Assembly: GCA_049840435.1 (NCBI GenBank) | Contig: JASGKY010000042.1 | Coordinates: forward strand, 124,001-188,000 | Origin: JADLHS01 sp049840435 | GTDB lineage: Bacteria; Verrucomicrobiota; Verrucomicrobiia; Limisphaerales; JADLHS01 | Direction: 5' to 3' | Length of the DNA: 64,000 bases | Shown: in pieces, positions 30,001 to 38,081 of the stretch | Layout of the letters: every line of letters starts with the position of its first letter | Position numbering within the stretch: position 1 is the first letter of the stretch | Program-made: the position numbers and the translations under genes | Notes under the pieces: model-generated | The model's input: the letters and a program-made list of their open reading frames with translations, nothing else | Told to the model about the DNA's origin: nothing | Database searches by the model: none

Positions 30001-32601
30001 GCCGCTGTGCTGCAAGAGAACGGTCGTCCCCGAAGCAACATTGGTAACATTAACGCGCACATCACCGTTCATCACCAGATTCCCGGAGATGTTGATCAAC
30101 GGAGAAAATGAATTGTCGCTCCCACCGAGATCAAATGTCAGTTGGGAATTGTTGCCACAGGTAAGCGCGGTCATCGGCAACGCTGCCCCCGGCGACCCGG
30201 CCTTCACGCTCAACTTGCCGGCGAAGTTCGTGTAAGGCATCGCTGTCGTTGTGCCCGCCACGACGACAAGCGTGCCGTTGCTGAGGGTTGTGCCGCCGCT
30301 GAAGGAATTGTTCGGCGCAGCGAGCGTGACTGTTCCGCTGCCGCGAATCGTCAAGGATGAAGGCAACAGGTTGTTCGCTAATATTGCATTGATGACGAAA
30401 CCAGGTGTGAATGCGCTGTTGTTTTCAATGGCCAAATTGCCGCCCATGCTTGCGGCGCTGAGTGTGCCGCTGCCGGGCGCTGCCCCAATGCTCAATGCCT
30501 GCGCGCCAGCGTTGATTTTGATCTGGTTCAGACGAAATACTTTGCCCGCCGTGTCCACGATGGCGGGCGTGACCGTGTTCTGTTGCAGGCTGGCAATCAC
30601 CGTTGACGTCGTCGCAAGTTGAATATTTCCACTGCTGCCTGCGCTGTTGATGCGCACCGCGCTGACGGGTGCATCAGCAATCGTTGCACCACGCGCCGCA
30701 ATGTCCGTGTAACTCGTCGTGCCAGTCAGGCCGTTCACTGGATCGTAGGCGGCCGGCTCGCCGTTGACGGTGATCCAGTTCCCCAACATCGGTGGCGTGG
30801 TGAAGAGCACCCGGTTCTGACTCGTGCCCGCCGCCGCCATCTGAAAATCCACCGTGCCGCTGGCCCGTGATAATGAACTAAAGGTAAACGTCGAAGTCTG
30901 ACCGTTGGTTGCCGGATAAACCGTGATGACGTTGGCGCCAGAGTTGATGCTCAACGCACCGGCGGTCCCACCGAAACTGGCACCGCTGCCATCATTGATA
31001 AACCCAAATGTCCCGCCGTTCATCGCAATGGCCGTAGCGTTGTTAATCCGATCCGACCGCTTCATCGCAGCAGTGTTTTGCAGGATCAGTGCGCCACCGT
31101 TGTTGATCGTGAAGCTACTGCTGGAGGTGATCGCCCCGCCATCCTTGAGCAGGATTTCTCCGACCTGAATCGCCGTGACTCCAGCGTAACCGTTGGTGCC
31201 GGTGAGGATCAGGCTGCCACGGCCCGTCTTGTTCAATCCCCCGATGCCCATGAGCGGCGCCGCAATCGTCATCTGGAACGGATTGCCGTTTCCATCCGCC
31301 GCCTGAAACGTGATATCGCCGTTGATGTTGGTCAGGTTGATGGGCGCGTTGCAGGCAGGTGACCAGTCGGCCGTGGCTGCGATCGTTCCGCCGGAGAGAT
31401 TCAATGCGTATTTCGCACCCGTGCTTTTGGGCAGGCTGATGCTGGCGGCGTCGAGATACAGTGTGCCGCCGGTCAGGTTGAATTGATTGGTTGGGTTTGA
31501 AGAAAATGTCCCGCTCGCTGAACCAATCTGAATACCCCGCGCGGCAACAATGCCACTGGACATATTGAAAACAGCCGAGGCTGAACCGCCGTAAGACATC
31601 GCGCCCGACATCAAGGCTATCACTGCGAGGCTGGGATTATTGACGCCAATCGTGCCGCTGACGCCTACGCCAACCAGCATGGTGCCGCCGGAAATGTTGA
31701 GCGTCGCCTGACTGCCGGAATCCGGGATCAACAGAACGCGACCGGAATTCCCGCTGGCCATCGTGCTGATAAATCCCCCGGGCAAAAGATTCACGCTGCC
31801 GGGAGTGCCGCGCGAAATCTGCAGATTAGCATTCGGATCAGCGCCAGCGGTGACGTTGACATTGAGTTGTCCACCCGCGCTGACATTGATTATGGCGTCA
31901 CCGCCCGGCGCGCCGACGACACTACGCCCTGCGTCCAACCGTGTTCCAGCGTTGATCGTTCCGGCGCTGCTGATGTTCAGCGTCGCACCGCAGATGTCCA
32001 TTGTGCCGGGGATGGCATTCCACGCCCCATTCGTGACATTGACTGTGCTGACTCCCGCGCCCGAACCTTTCAAAATGATCGTGCCTTGATTGCCAAAATT
32101 ACCGCGGGAAAACGTGAGCACGCTGTTTGAGCCGATGAAAATGTCGGCGCCGTTGACATTCCGCCACGGAACATCAATACGAGCATTTACGTTGGTGTCC
32201 ACCCACAAGCCTCGCGAGACCGCACTAATGCCAGTGCCTGCCGCAGTCCAGGAAACCTGCCCAGCATTCACGCCATCCGTCGTGAGAGTGTAGCTGCCGG
32301 GATTGGTGAACGTGAGTGAAGCCGGCTGTACCAAGGCAGCGGTGTTGGTGACGAAATAATTTCCGCCGCTGACGCTACCGAAACCGAAGAATGCGTCGTT
32401 GTTGTCCGCCCAATTCTGATTGCCGCTGCCATTCCACCAACGCCCGGTCGCCTGCCAGTTGCCGTTGCCATCGGTCGGATTAGGTGCTGTCGAGCCGTTG
32501 AAATCCCAAGTGAGCGTGGCGGCAAAAAGGGAATTCAGCCGCAGCGCGAACAGCAGAACCGCACTTGCTACGCCCGCCCGTTTTACAACGTGAGACTTCA
32601 T
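27091..32601 (-). CDS. Secreted beta-repeat protein fused to two pectate-lyase-type beta-helix domains
   Basis: An 1836-residue exported protein. The start is the ATG at 32601, because it precedes a signal peptide (VASAVLLFALRLNSLFA); the frame is open further upstream but only inside the pseudopilin gene. Residues about 25-900 are Gly/Ser/Asn/Thr-rich beta-strand repeats of the autotransporter-associated (PATR) type, with phrases such as LNISGGTMLVG, FNLTGGTLYLDA, GGLNKTGRGSLILTGTN and SGGTTLSNGTLVVVAG. Two Pectate_lyase_3/GH55-like beta-helix domains follow, opening with YGAAGDGVTDDTVAFQNAMN then GVVYVPAGSYAF, and VGNGVADDTSAIQSALN then GIVYLPAGKYKT. The end is the shared C-terminal module finishing RFYQLRQK. 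It probably cleaves or binds an acidic or beta-linked polysaccharide at the cell surface. Its first 500 residues are homologous to the neighbour at 33474-37577. Confidence 0.88.
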   Translation of the reverse strand: MKSHVVKRAGVASAVLLFALRLNSLFAATLTWDFNGSTAPNPTDGNGNWQATGRWWNGSGNQNWADNNDAFFGFGSVSGGNYFVTNTAALVQPASLTFTNPGSYTLTTDGVNAGQVSWTAAGTGISAVSRGLWVDTNVNARIDVPWRNVNGADIFIGSNSVLTFSRGNFGNQGTIILKGSGAGVSTVNVTNGAWNAIPGTMDICGATLNISSAGTINAGTRLDAGRSVVGAPGGDAIINVSAGGQLNVNVTAGADPNANLQISRGTPGSVNLLPGGFISTMASGNSGRVLLIPDSGSQATLNISGGTMLVGVGVSGTIGVNNPSLAVIALMSGAMSYGGSASAVFNMSSGIVAARGIQIGSASGTFSSNPTNQFNLTGGTLYLDAASISLPKSTGAKYALNLSGGTIAATADWSPACNAPINLTNINGDITFQAADGNGNPFQMTIAAPLMGIGGLNKTGRGSLILTGTNGYAGVTAIQVGEILLKDGGAITSSSSFTINNGGALILQNTAAMKRSDRINNATAIAMNGGTFGFINDGSGASFGGTAGALSINSGANVITVYPATNGQTSTFTFSSLSRASGTVDFQMAAAGTSQNRVLFTTPPMLGNWITVNGEPAAYDPVNGLTGTTSYTDIAARGATIADAPVSAVRINSAGSSGNIQLATTSTVIASLQQNTVTPAIVDTAGKVFRLNQIKINAGAQALSIGAAPGSGTLSAASMGGNLAIENNSAFTPGFVINAILANNLLPSSLTIRGSGTVTLAAPNNSFSGGTTLSNGTLVVVAGTTTAMPYTNFAGKLSVKAGSPGAALPMTALTCGNNSQLTFDLGGSDNSFSPLINISGNLVMNGDVRVNVTNVASGTTVLLQHSGARSGSGRFIPGNIPPGVGIIDDPISRQVSIIYFSGPTVFVPPHNTNEIVVALATPQQYGAAGDGVTDDTVAFQNAMNAVYNSGGVGGGVVYVPAGSYAFSNNLTIPPGVTLQGDWADWSASTNGVVGTLFKVFAGAGQSNGTPFLTINRGALKGVSIWYPAQDPVNITPYPFTISINSDVVVQHVALINSYQGILAYSAAKHVISSVFGSPLYTGIQVDEEYDISQQEHVRFAPDFWTASQLPGAPATNGPHATWMRANGVAERLYRADGEACMNIFISGYKVGVYGLLGVNGAPAASFYDAIITNCATAYLDAAGGGNTGMEFTRCTLAGDIAVDRGVSNDASAYFHTVEFIGQSGTAIRQNGGSSSTMQFQNCTVSGTVKVDGGIVNFVNSDFTVAANSNHCAMASGAIYAAFTGCSFTPTRKITNTANARRLVIDGRRATTSPLPMVDWADIKADWLTRRPAKLDLFIAAASPWSAVGNGVADDTSAIQSALNAAAANGGGIVYLPAGKYKTTDTLTIPGGVELRGSFPSRHGAPLYDGNVKVTVLQPYGGAGSTNGPPAIVLQPNAGVVGLSITYELQNTNCTAYPPTIQGRGPNVYASGILCPNAYWYVDLNTYTCTNHLFYEVDGWALRYAYVIGNGSSGSVVKSMANLSYWVDNTLSASQASSSSGWQPAIKDFSEHNSEWFLLGDCRELLVKDFVYMCNTFMRCISQNDRGPWATSILTMIDDAVECFRFEAAAECSIDIVNPEWMVTLANFTDLTGYGVISTPSFKGKVRFFNAPLWGPRVWDYVIQGGDIGFELAHMGYLSSSGSRVDGGTLHLINCGFEGNTASFYTVPFNSANPGEPGKISEIIGCYAWTGINFTRANPNNPVMAWGNFGINNLVTQTPFEATPPILNVGAAFGAAGSISLVWSNNMGAFNLYSTPDLTPPAVWIPVSAEPYYASNRCFVTETTTNSPQRFYQLRQK

Positions 32602-32607
32602 AAGGAC

Positions 32608-32629
32608 GCGAAGCTGTCGCCAGCTTCGC
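32608..32629 (-). promoter_or_regulatory. Intercistronic hairpin with GCGA tetraloop
   Basis: A perfect 9-bp inverted repeat (32608-32616 with 32621-32629). On the minus strand the loop is GCGA, a GNRA tetraloop. It fills the gap between the pseudopilin stop (32633) and the next ATG (32601) and would cover the ribosome entry region of that gene. No Shine-Dalgarno was seen there. Confidence 0.55.
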
Positions 32630-32632
32630 ACG

Positions 32633-33391
32633 TCACAGGCTGGAATCGTAATGCGCCGGATCGGCTGCGAACTTGTAATCCACCGCGTCTGCATGCCCAT
32701 CCACAAAATTGACGTTGCCCTTTTTGTTGTGCCGGATGGTGATGGTGTTGCCAGGCGGGACCCAGCGACCGTCGTCGAGGTATACCGTTGCGCCCGCCGG
32801 TGCATCAATGGTTGAAGCTGGTTCTTCTGCCAGCATGATTTTGATGGAGGGCGAGCGGATGTTCCCAACTTTTTGCCGGAGAAAGACACCGGTGGTGGTA
32901 GCCCAAGTCGAGGCCGCGCCCTTGATGGAGGTAGCATCGGCATAACCATTCACCGTGTAGCTAGGCAGATAAAATTGACCGCCCGCGATTACGACGGTTT
33001 TTCGCCCCGAGTCATCACGATCCATCGCGCAGCGCAATGAATTGGTCGAGCCTTTGATCACCGTCAGGATCGGACTTTGCGCGAGCGTGAAACCGCCGCC
33101 GGATTGCCACCAAACCCAATCCTCGTTGTAGTGACCGACGCGGGAAGCGTCCGCCGGCATGACGTCGTTGTTATCGCCGACGTACAACATGAAGCCAAGT
33201 CCCAGCTGTTTTTGGTTGTTGAGGCAACTAATCCGCATCGCCTTTTGTTTGGCCTTGGCCAGCGCCGGCAGCAACATCGCAGCAAGAATCGCGATGATGG
33301 CGATGACCACAAGCAATTCGATCAAAGTGAAGGCGCGCTGGCGGGCGAAACGTCGCGGCAGGATTAATTTGAAACTGTCCTCCATGTTCAT
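32633..33391 (-). CDS. Pseudopilin-like protein with H-X9-DG domain
   Basis: A protein of about 252 residues, starting at MNMEDSFK (or two codons later at MEDSFK). The earlier in-frame codons to 33469 lie in a hairpin-containing spacer and were rejected. The leader ends RQRA, followed by FTLIELLVVIAIIAILAAM, a prepilin-type segment with Glu at +5 and Ala, not Gly, at the cleavage site. The C-terminal part has RH-NKKGNVNFV-DGH, the H-X9-DG motif. It sits between two large homologous beta-repeat proteins, with 82 bases before it and 31 after it, each gap holding a perfect hairpin. The position between secreted proteins parallels the other pseudopilin at 8429-9262. Function is not established; a role in a type II-like export or surface assembly is inference. 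Confidence 0.85.
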   Translation of the reverse strand: MNMEDSFKLILPRRFARQRAFTLIELLVVIAIIAILAAMLLPALAKAKQKAMRISCLNNQKQLGLGFMLYVGDNNDVMPADASRVGHYNEDWVWWQSGGGFTLAQSPILTVIKGSTNSLRCAMDRDDSGRKTVVIAGGQFYLPSYTVNGYADATSIKGAASTWATTTGVFLRQKVGNIRSPSIKIMLAEEPASTIDAPAGATVYLDDGRWVPPGNTITIRHNKKGNVNFVDGHADAVDYKFAADPAHYDSSL

Positions 33392-33428
33392 TTGCTGCTG
33401 ATGATTTAAAGGTTTACACGGATGAGAG

Positions 33429-33461
33429 GCACGTCGCAGCGTCCCCACGACTGCGACGTGC
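33429..33461 (-). promoter_or_regulatory. Intercistronic hairpin after the beta-repeat gene
   Basis: A perfect 11-bp inverted repeat (33429-33439 with 33451-33461). Inside the loop a further 3-bp cgt/acg pairing closes a 4-nt loop with one bulged base. It starts 12 bases after the stop codon of the beta-repeat gene on the minus strand. There is no T-run after it, so a classical terminator is not supported. Confidence 0.55.
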
Positions 33462-33473
33462 GTTCCCAACCCA

Positions 33474-36400
33474 TCAAGGTTTAACTAACCGGAAGAAAAC
33501 GTTGGTCTTGGTCGGATTGACGGGGATGTTGACACTCGTCAACGCCGCCGAGTTCGGATAAGCGAACCACGCATTCACATCCACCACGCTGACCGCATTG
33601 GTCTGCAGAATCCAGCCGCCGTTGGTTGGCCAAGAGAGCGACAGTGTGTTGCCGGACAGACTGGTCAGGATCGTGCCAGGGTTCGGATTGATGGAATCCG
33701 TCACGCTGGTCACTTGAATCGAGCCGTCCACCGCCACCTTGTTGTTCCAGACGTAGGTCTTTCCGTTCGCGTCCGTGGTCACCAGAGTGATGGCGCCAAA
33801 AGTCGTGACCGCCGCCGGGAACAATTGGAAGGAATCTCCCACTTGCAACGCCGGACCGACATTCGACACCGTCAGCGAGCCGCCGTAAGTGATCGTGCCG
33901 CCAACCGAGATAAGCTTGTCACTGGTCGGGGCGTTGGTGCGATTCACTTCCAGCGCAAGCGTTCCGGCGAGCGTGATGTTGTTGCTGACATACAACGCGC
34001 CGACCGATGCGCCCGGCGCAACGATCGAACCCGGAGCAGCCACCAGAGTGCCGTTGATCGCGCCATTGCCCGACAACGTCTGTCCGGCATTCAGCATCAA
34101 GGTCTGATCCGGGCGGCCCAACACATCCAGAGTTGCGCCCGCGGCAACATCGATCACCGCGCTGTTGCTGATGGAGCCGCCACCAATCGCCAACGGATCA
34201 GTGAGCGCCAGCGTTCCCGCCTTGATGAGCGTGCGTCCCGTGTAGGTGTTGTTGCTCGACAGATTGAGCAGGCCCGCACCGCTCTTCACGAGCCAACCAC
34301 TGTTGCTGATGATGCCGTCCAGATTCAGCGTGGCATCGCTGGCCGCGCCGAATTCGCAATTCGTGCCCACCAACGAGAACCCGGCATTGGGATGCAACAC
34401 GGACGCAGTAAAGGCGTTGGTGTTGCGCAGAATGCCGGAATTGAACGTCACCTGGCTGAACGTCGCGCTGTCACCGTTCATTTCAATCACCCCACCATTC
34501 ATTGCGAATGTGACCAATGGTCCGACTTGCGTGGCCGTTGGATTGAGGAACACCAGCGTGCCGTTGGTGTTGACCGTGACCGGATTGGCGTTCACCGAGT
34601 TCGCGCCGAAATCCTTGTTAAAGTTGACCGTGCCTTGATTGATGTTGATCCCGACGCCGCTGTTGGCCGTGCCGCCAGCGATGGTCCAGGTACCCGCACC
34701 AGCTTTGTTTATCGTGCGGTTACCGCCAGTGATCCCTCCGGTGGTCGTGAACGCGTTGGTGTTCACGGACAAAGTCATGCCTTCCGACAAAATGCTCACC
34801 GGCATTGGCAACGTGAGATCGGCCGAGCCAAGGAAGCTGAAGCTGCCGTTCCACTGCATCCCGATCGGCCCGCTGAGCGTCAGTGGCGCACCACTGCCGT
34901 TATCAATCGTTCCGCCGGTGACGGCGAATGTTCCCGTGCCGATGGCACCATCGCTGTTGACGTTGAGCGTACCGGCGTTGAGCTGCATTCCGCCGCCAAA
35001 GCTGTTGAAGTTGGATAGCGTCAACGCACCGTTGCCCGCCTTGCCCAAACCATAATTCAAGCCGTTGTCAGAAATCACGCCGTCCACTTCGAGCATGTTC
35101 GAGTTCACGGTCAGTGATACCAGACCGCTGCCGAGCGTCACCGCGCCGCTGCCAAGATTCAGATTGGTCGAACCGAGGAAGGTGAAGTCGTCGTTCCAAA
35201 ATTGAGCGATGGGCGTCAACAAAGTCACCGCGTGACCGCTGGTGTTGTCGAGCTTCGCGCCGAGATTGTTCGTCCACGGACCGGTGCCGATGGCGGAATT
35301 GGCCACACCATCGCCGCCGTAGTTGAGATTCAGCGTGCCCGCGTTAACGGTCGTGCCACCGGTGTAAGTATTAGTGCCTGCGAGAGTCAGAACCCCCGAG
35401 CCGTTCTTCTCCACGTTGGCGCTACCGGTGATATTGCCACTACCTGTGATGATGTAGCTATTGGTGGAATTAACCTGCACACCAGTCGGTGTCACGGTCG
35501 CGTTCAAAGTGATCGTCACCGGGAACGGCCCCGTGGCCGAATCATCCAACACCGCCTTCTTGCCATCCGAATAAGTCACCGGCGCGCCGAACTGCGCCCA
35601 ATTCGCCGTCGTGCCGACATCCCACACGCCATTGCCTACGCGCCAGGTAAGAGCTGGATTTACTGGTGAAACGGTCACGTGCAACACGATGGTCTTGGCG
35701 CCGACATTGTGAACGAGCGTTGCCGTCGTGCCGCCCGGCAGAGCCGTCGGCGTGGTCGGCACCGCGCCAGACAACGTGCCCGAGTAATGCCAAAGCGGAT
35801 AATCACCGACAGCAATAGCACTGCCGCTGACCGAAACGTTCGGCGTCACGGCGAAGGACAAATTGCCATTCACTTGAATCGCCGCCACGGCGGTGCTCGG
35901 CGGGAAGCTACCGAAATTGAAATCTGCCGTCGGCATGCCAGAGTTGTAAGTCAGATTTCCGATGGACCAGAATTGACCGCCCCCAGCAACCACTACTGAG
36001 TTAACGGGCAAACCGGTCGTAACCGATGCGCCCTCCAAAATCACCGGCCCGTTGGTCGGTGCATTCACGGTTGAAACTGTCAGTGTTCCGTTGCTGATGG
36101 TTGTTGTGCCGGCATAATTGTTTGCGCCACTGAGGGTGAGATTGCCCGCGCCGGTCTTCTTCAAACCACCGACGCCCGTCAATGCACCTGCGAGAGAGAT
36201 GTTGAACGGGGTGCCGAAAATGTCCGCGGACTGGAACGTCACATCCCCATTGATGTTGGTGAGATTCATCGGCACGGTGCAGGCGGGCGACCAGTTCGCC
36301 GTTGCGCCGATCGTCGCGCCCGACAGGTTGAAGGCGAACTTGGTGCCGGTGTTCCCCGGGCGACTGATGTTTGGCGCATCCAGATAAAGCGTGCCGCCCG

Positions 36401-37577
36401 AGATATTGACCTGGTTGGTCGGATTCGCCGTGAAATTCCCGCCCGCCGAACCGATCTGGAGACCTTGCGCGGTCACCGTGCCACCGGAGAGATTAAAAAT
36501 CGCTGATGCGTTCGCGCCATACGTCATCGACCCTTGCATGAGCGTGATCAAGTTGAGCAACGAACTATTCATGCCCGGTGTCCCCCCAGCACCCGTGCCC
36601 ACATTGACGGTGCCGCCGGAAATATCCAGCTTGGCCTGGCTGCCCGAATCAGGAATTAGAATAATCCGGCCATTAGAAACCCCGCTGTTCTTCACCGTAT
36701 TGAGACTGCCGCCCGCCTGCACACTGACCGCCGCCGGAGAGCCGCGTGAAATTTGAAGATTTGCATTGGCATCTGTGCCGCCGGTCACATTGATGTTGAG
36801 CTGGCCACCGCCACTGACCGCAACAATACCATCACTAACCGAAGCACCGGTTGCGGTTCGTCCGATATCGAAACGCGTGCCCACATTGACAATGGCCGCG
36901 CCCGAAACATTGAACGTGGTGCCAGCCACAAGCATCGTGCCCAGCAGCCATGAGCCAGTTGGCCCACCCAGTGTTCCGTTCGTCGCATTGATGGTGCTGA
37001 CCGCTGCGCCAGCACCTTTGAAGATCAACGAACCGCTATTGTTCGCATAATGCCCTTGTGAAAAGGTCAGCACACTGTTCGAGCCGACAAAAATATCCGA
37101 ACCGTTGTTGTTCCGCCACGGCACATCAATGCGCGCATTAACATTCGTCCCCACCCACAGACCACGCGTCGAAACACCAACCCCGCCGCCCGCTGCGGTC
37201 CATCCCAATTGCCCCGTGGTCGCACCGTCGGTGGTAATAGTGTAAACACCCGGATTGGTAAACGTCACCGAAACCGGCTGCCGCAACGCGATATTGTTCG
37301 TCACCGTATAGTTGCCTGCCAAACCCGTGCCGATGCCGAAGACCGCATCATTCGCATCCACCCAGTTCACATTCCCGCTACCATTCCACCACAGGTTCGG
37401 GTCGCCCCAATTGCCGCTGCCATCTTGAGCCCCAGAGGTAACGCTATCAGCGTCCCAGCTCAGAACTGCAGCCTTGGAAATCACGACAGAAATAAAAAGC
37501 AAACAATAGGTGAACATCACTTTGTAGCGGATCAAATGACCGCCACGTTTTACGTCTGGAAGGGTTTGGATTCTCAT
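33474..37577 (-). CDS. Secreted autotransporter-associated beta-strand repeat protein
   Basis: A protein of about 1367 residues starting at MRIQTLPDVKRG, or possibly at the later Met before the hydrophobic FTYCLLFISVVISKA, which is the signal segment. The body is almost entirely Gly/Asn/Thr-rich beta-strand repeats of the PATR type: GGLKKTGAGNLTLSGANNYA, GSGVLTLAGTNTYTGGTTV, GNGALTLSNFNSFGGGMQLN and GAGLLNLSSNNTYTGRTLI. Such repeats form long surface or passenger beta-helices. No outer-membrane barrel is present. The last 70 residues form the shared C-terminal module, with LSLSWPTNGGWILQTNA and ending VFFRLVKP, which could be the export or anchoring signal instead. Its first 500 residues align with those of 27091-32601 across a pseudopilin gene. 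No enzymatic domain was seen; an adhesive or scaffold role is inferred. Confidence 0.85.
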   Translation of the reverse strand: MRIQTLPDVKRGGHLIRYKVMFTYCLLFISVVISKAAVLSWDADSVTSGAQDGSGNWGDPNLWWNGSGNVNWVDANDAVFGIGTGLAGNYTVTNNIALRQPVSVTFTNPGVYTITTDGATTGQLGWTAAGGGVGVSTRGLWVGTNVNARIDVPWRNNNGSDIFVGSNSVLTFSQGHYANNSGSLIFKGAGAAVSTINATNGTLGGPTGSWLLGTMLVAGTTFNVSGAAIVNVGTRFDIGRTATGASVSDGIVAVSGGGQLNINVTGGTDANANLQISRGSPAAVSVQAGGSLNTVKNSGVSNGRIILIPDSGSQAKLDISGGTVNVGTGAGGTPGMNSSLLNLITLMQGSMTYGANASAIFNLSGGTVTAQGLQIGSAGGNFTANPTNQVNISGGTLYLDAPNISRPGNTGTKFAFNLSGATIGATANWSPACTVPMNLTNINGDVTFQSADIFGTPFNISLAGALTGVGGLKKTGAGNLTLSGANNYAGTTTISNGTLTVSTVNAPTNGPVILEGASVTTGLPVNSVVVAGGGQFWSIGNLTYNSGMPTADFNFGSFPPSTAVAAIQVNGNLSFAVTPNVSVSGSAIAVGDYPLWHYSGTLSGAVPTTPTALPGGTTATLVHNVGAKTIVLHVTVSPVNPALTWRVGNGVWDVGTTANWAQFGAPVTYSDGKKAVLDDSATGPFPVTITLNATVTPTGVQVNSTNSYIITGSGNITGSANVEKNGSGVLTLAGTNTYTGGTTVNAGTLNLNYGGDGVANSAIGTGPWTNNLGAKLDNTSGHAVTLLTPIAQFWNDDFTFLGSTNLNLGSGAVTLGSGLVSLTVNSNMLEVDGVISDNGLNYGLGKAGNGALTLSNFNSFGGGMQLNAGTLNVNSDGAIGTGTFAVTGGTIDNGSGAPLTLSGPIGMQWNGSFSFLGSADLTLPMPVSILSEGMTLSVNTNAFTTTGGITGGNRTINKAGAGTWTIAGGTANSGVGININQGTVNFNKDFGANSVNANPVTVNTNGTLVFLNPTATQVGPLVTFAMNGGVIEMNGDSATFSQVTFNSGILRNTNAFTASVLHPNAGFSLVGTNCEFGAASDATLNLDGIISNSGWLVKSGAGLLNLSSNNTYTGRTLIKAGTLALTDPLAIGGGSISNSAVIDVAAGATLDVLGRPDQTLMLNAGQTLSGNGAINGTLVAAPGSIVAPGASVGALYVSNNITLAGTLALEVNRTNAPTSDKLISVGGTITYGGSLTVSNVGPALQVGDSFQLFPAAVTTFGAITLVTTDANGKTYVWNNKVAVDGSIQVTSVTDSINPNPGTILTSLSGNTLSLSWPTNGGWILQTNAVSVVDVNAWFAYPNSAALTSVNIPVNPTKTNVFFRLVKP

Positions 37578-38037
37578 GGTTGGGTTGTTGGTTGGTGTGC
37601 TATCCACAAATGTTCCAATCCATCACGCGCTCAATCTCCCGCCAAAACCGGCCAAAGAAGATGCAGAAGCGATTCGCCGGTCTAGCCGACAGCTCGCAGA
37701 GATGGACAATCCATCGCGCTGATGTTTCGGGCACATGCTTGTGCGAGAAATGTGGCAGGAATACCCTTTAGCAACGCGGTAAGAGCGTGCCAAGCTTGGG
37801 GGGAAATTCGTGCCAAATTAGTTCCCTCTGATGTTCCGTCTGAGATTGGAAGAGTCCGATAAATCTAGCGCTTCAGCCATTTCCGCCACTAAATTAGAAA
37901 CCCCATTCGATGATAGTTTTCCGGGCAAAATTTAAGTTCTGCTTCCCGCCACCTCTTCGTTTCGCTTTTGGAGCCAGTACTCCGGCATACCAACTAGTGG
38001 GTATATGCACCCGGACGAATTTTGTTAATCTGGTCGC

Positions 38038-38081
38038 ACTATCTCTGCAGAGGGGCTGGCTGAGGGGTCTGCAGAGATAGT
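38038..38081 (+). promoter_or_regulatory. Perfect 14-bp inverted repeat with 16-nt loop
   Basis: Arms actatctctgcaga and tctgcagagatagt match without error and flank a G-rich loop. On the plus strand the stem is followed by attttatt, so it could act as a weak plus-strand terminator or as a leader hairpin of the small ORF downstream. The arm itself contains the palindrome ctgcag. An operator role is also possible. Confidence 0.5.

Noticed and set aside
33714..35018. Plus-strand ORF of 434 codons
   Set aside because: It is antisense to the beta-repeat protein. The composition, rich in Arg, His and Asp, mirrors the Gly/Thr/Asn repeats on the other strand.
33474..37577. Classical type V autotransporter
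   Set aside because: The repeats are of the autotransporter-associated type, but no C-terminal 12-strand barrel is present. The protein ends in the F-F-R-L module instead.
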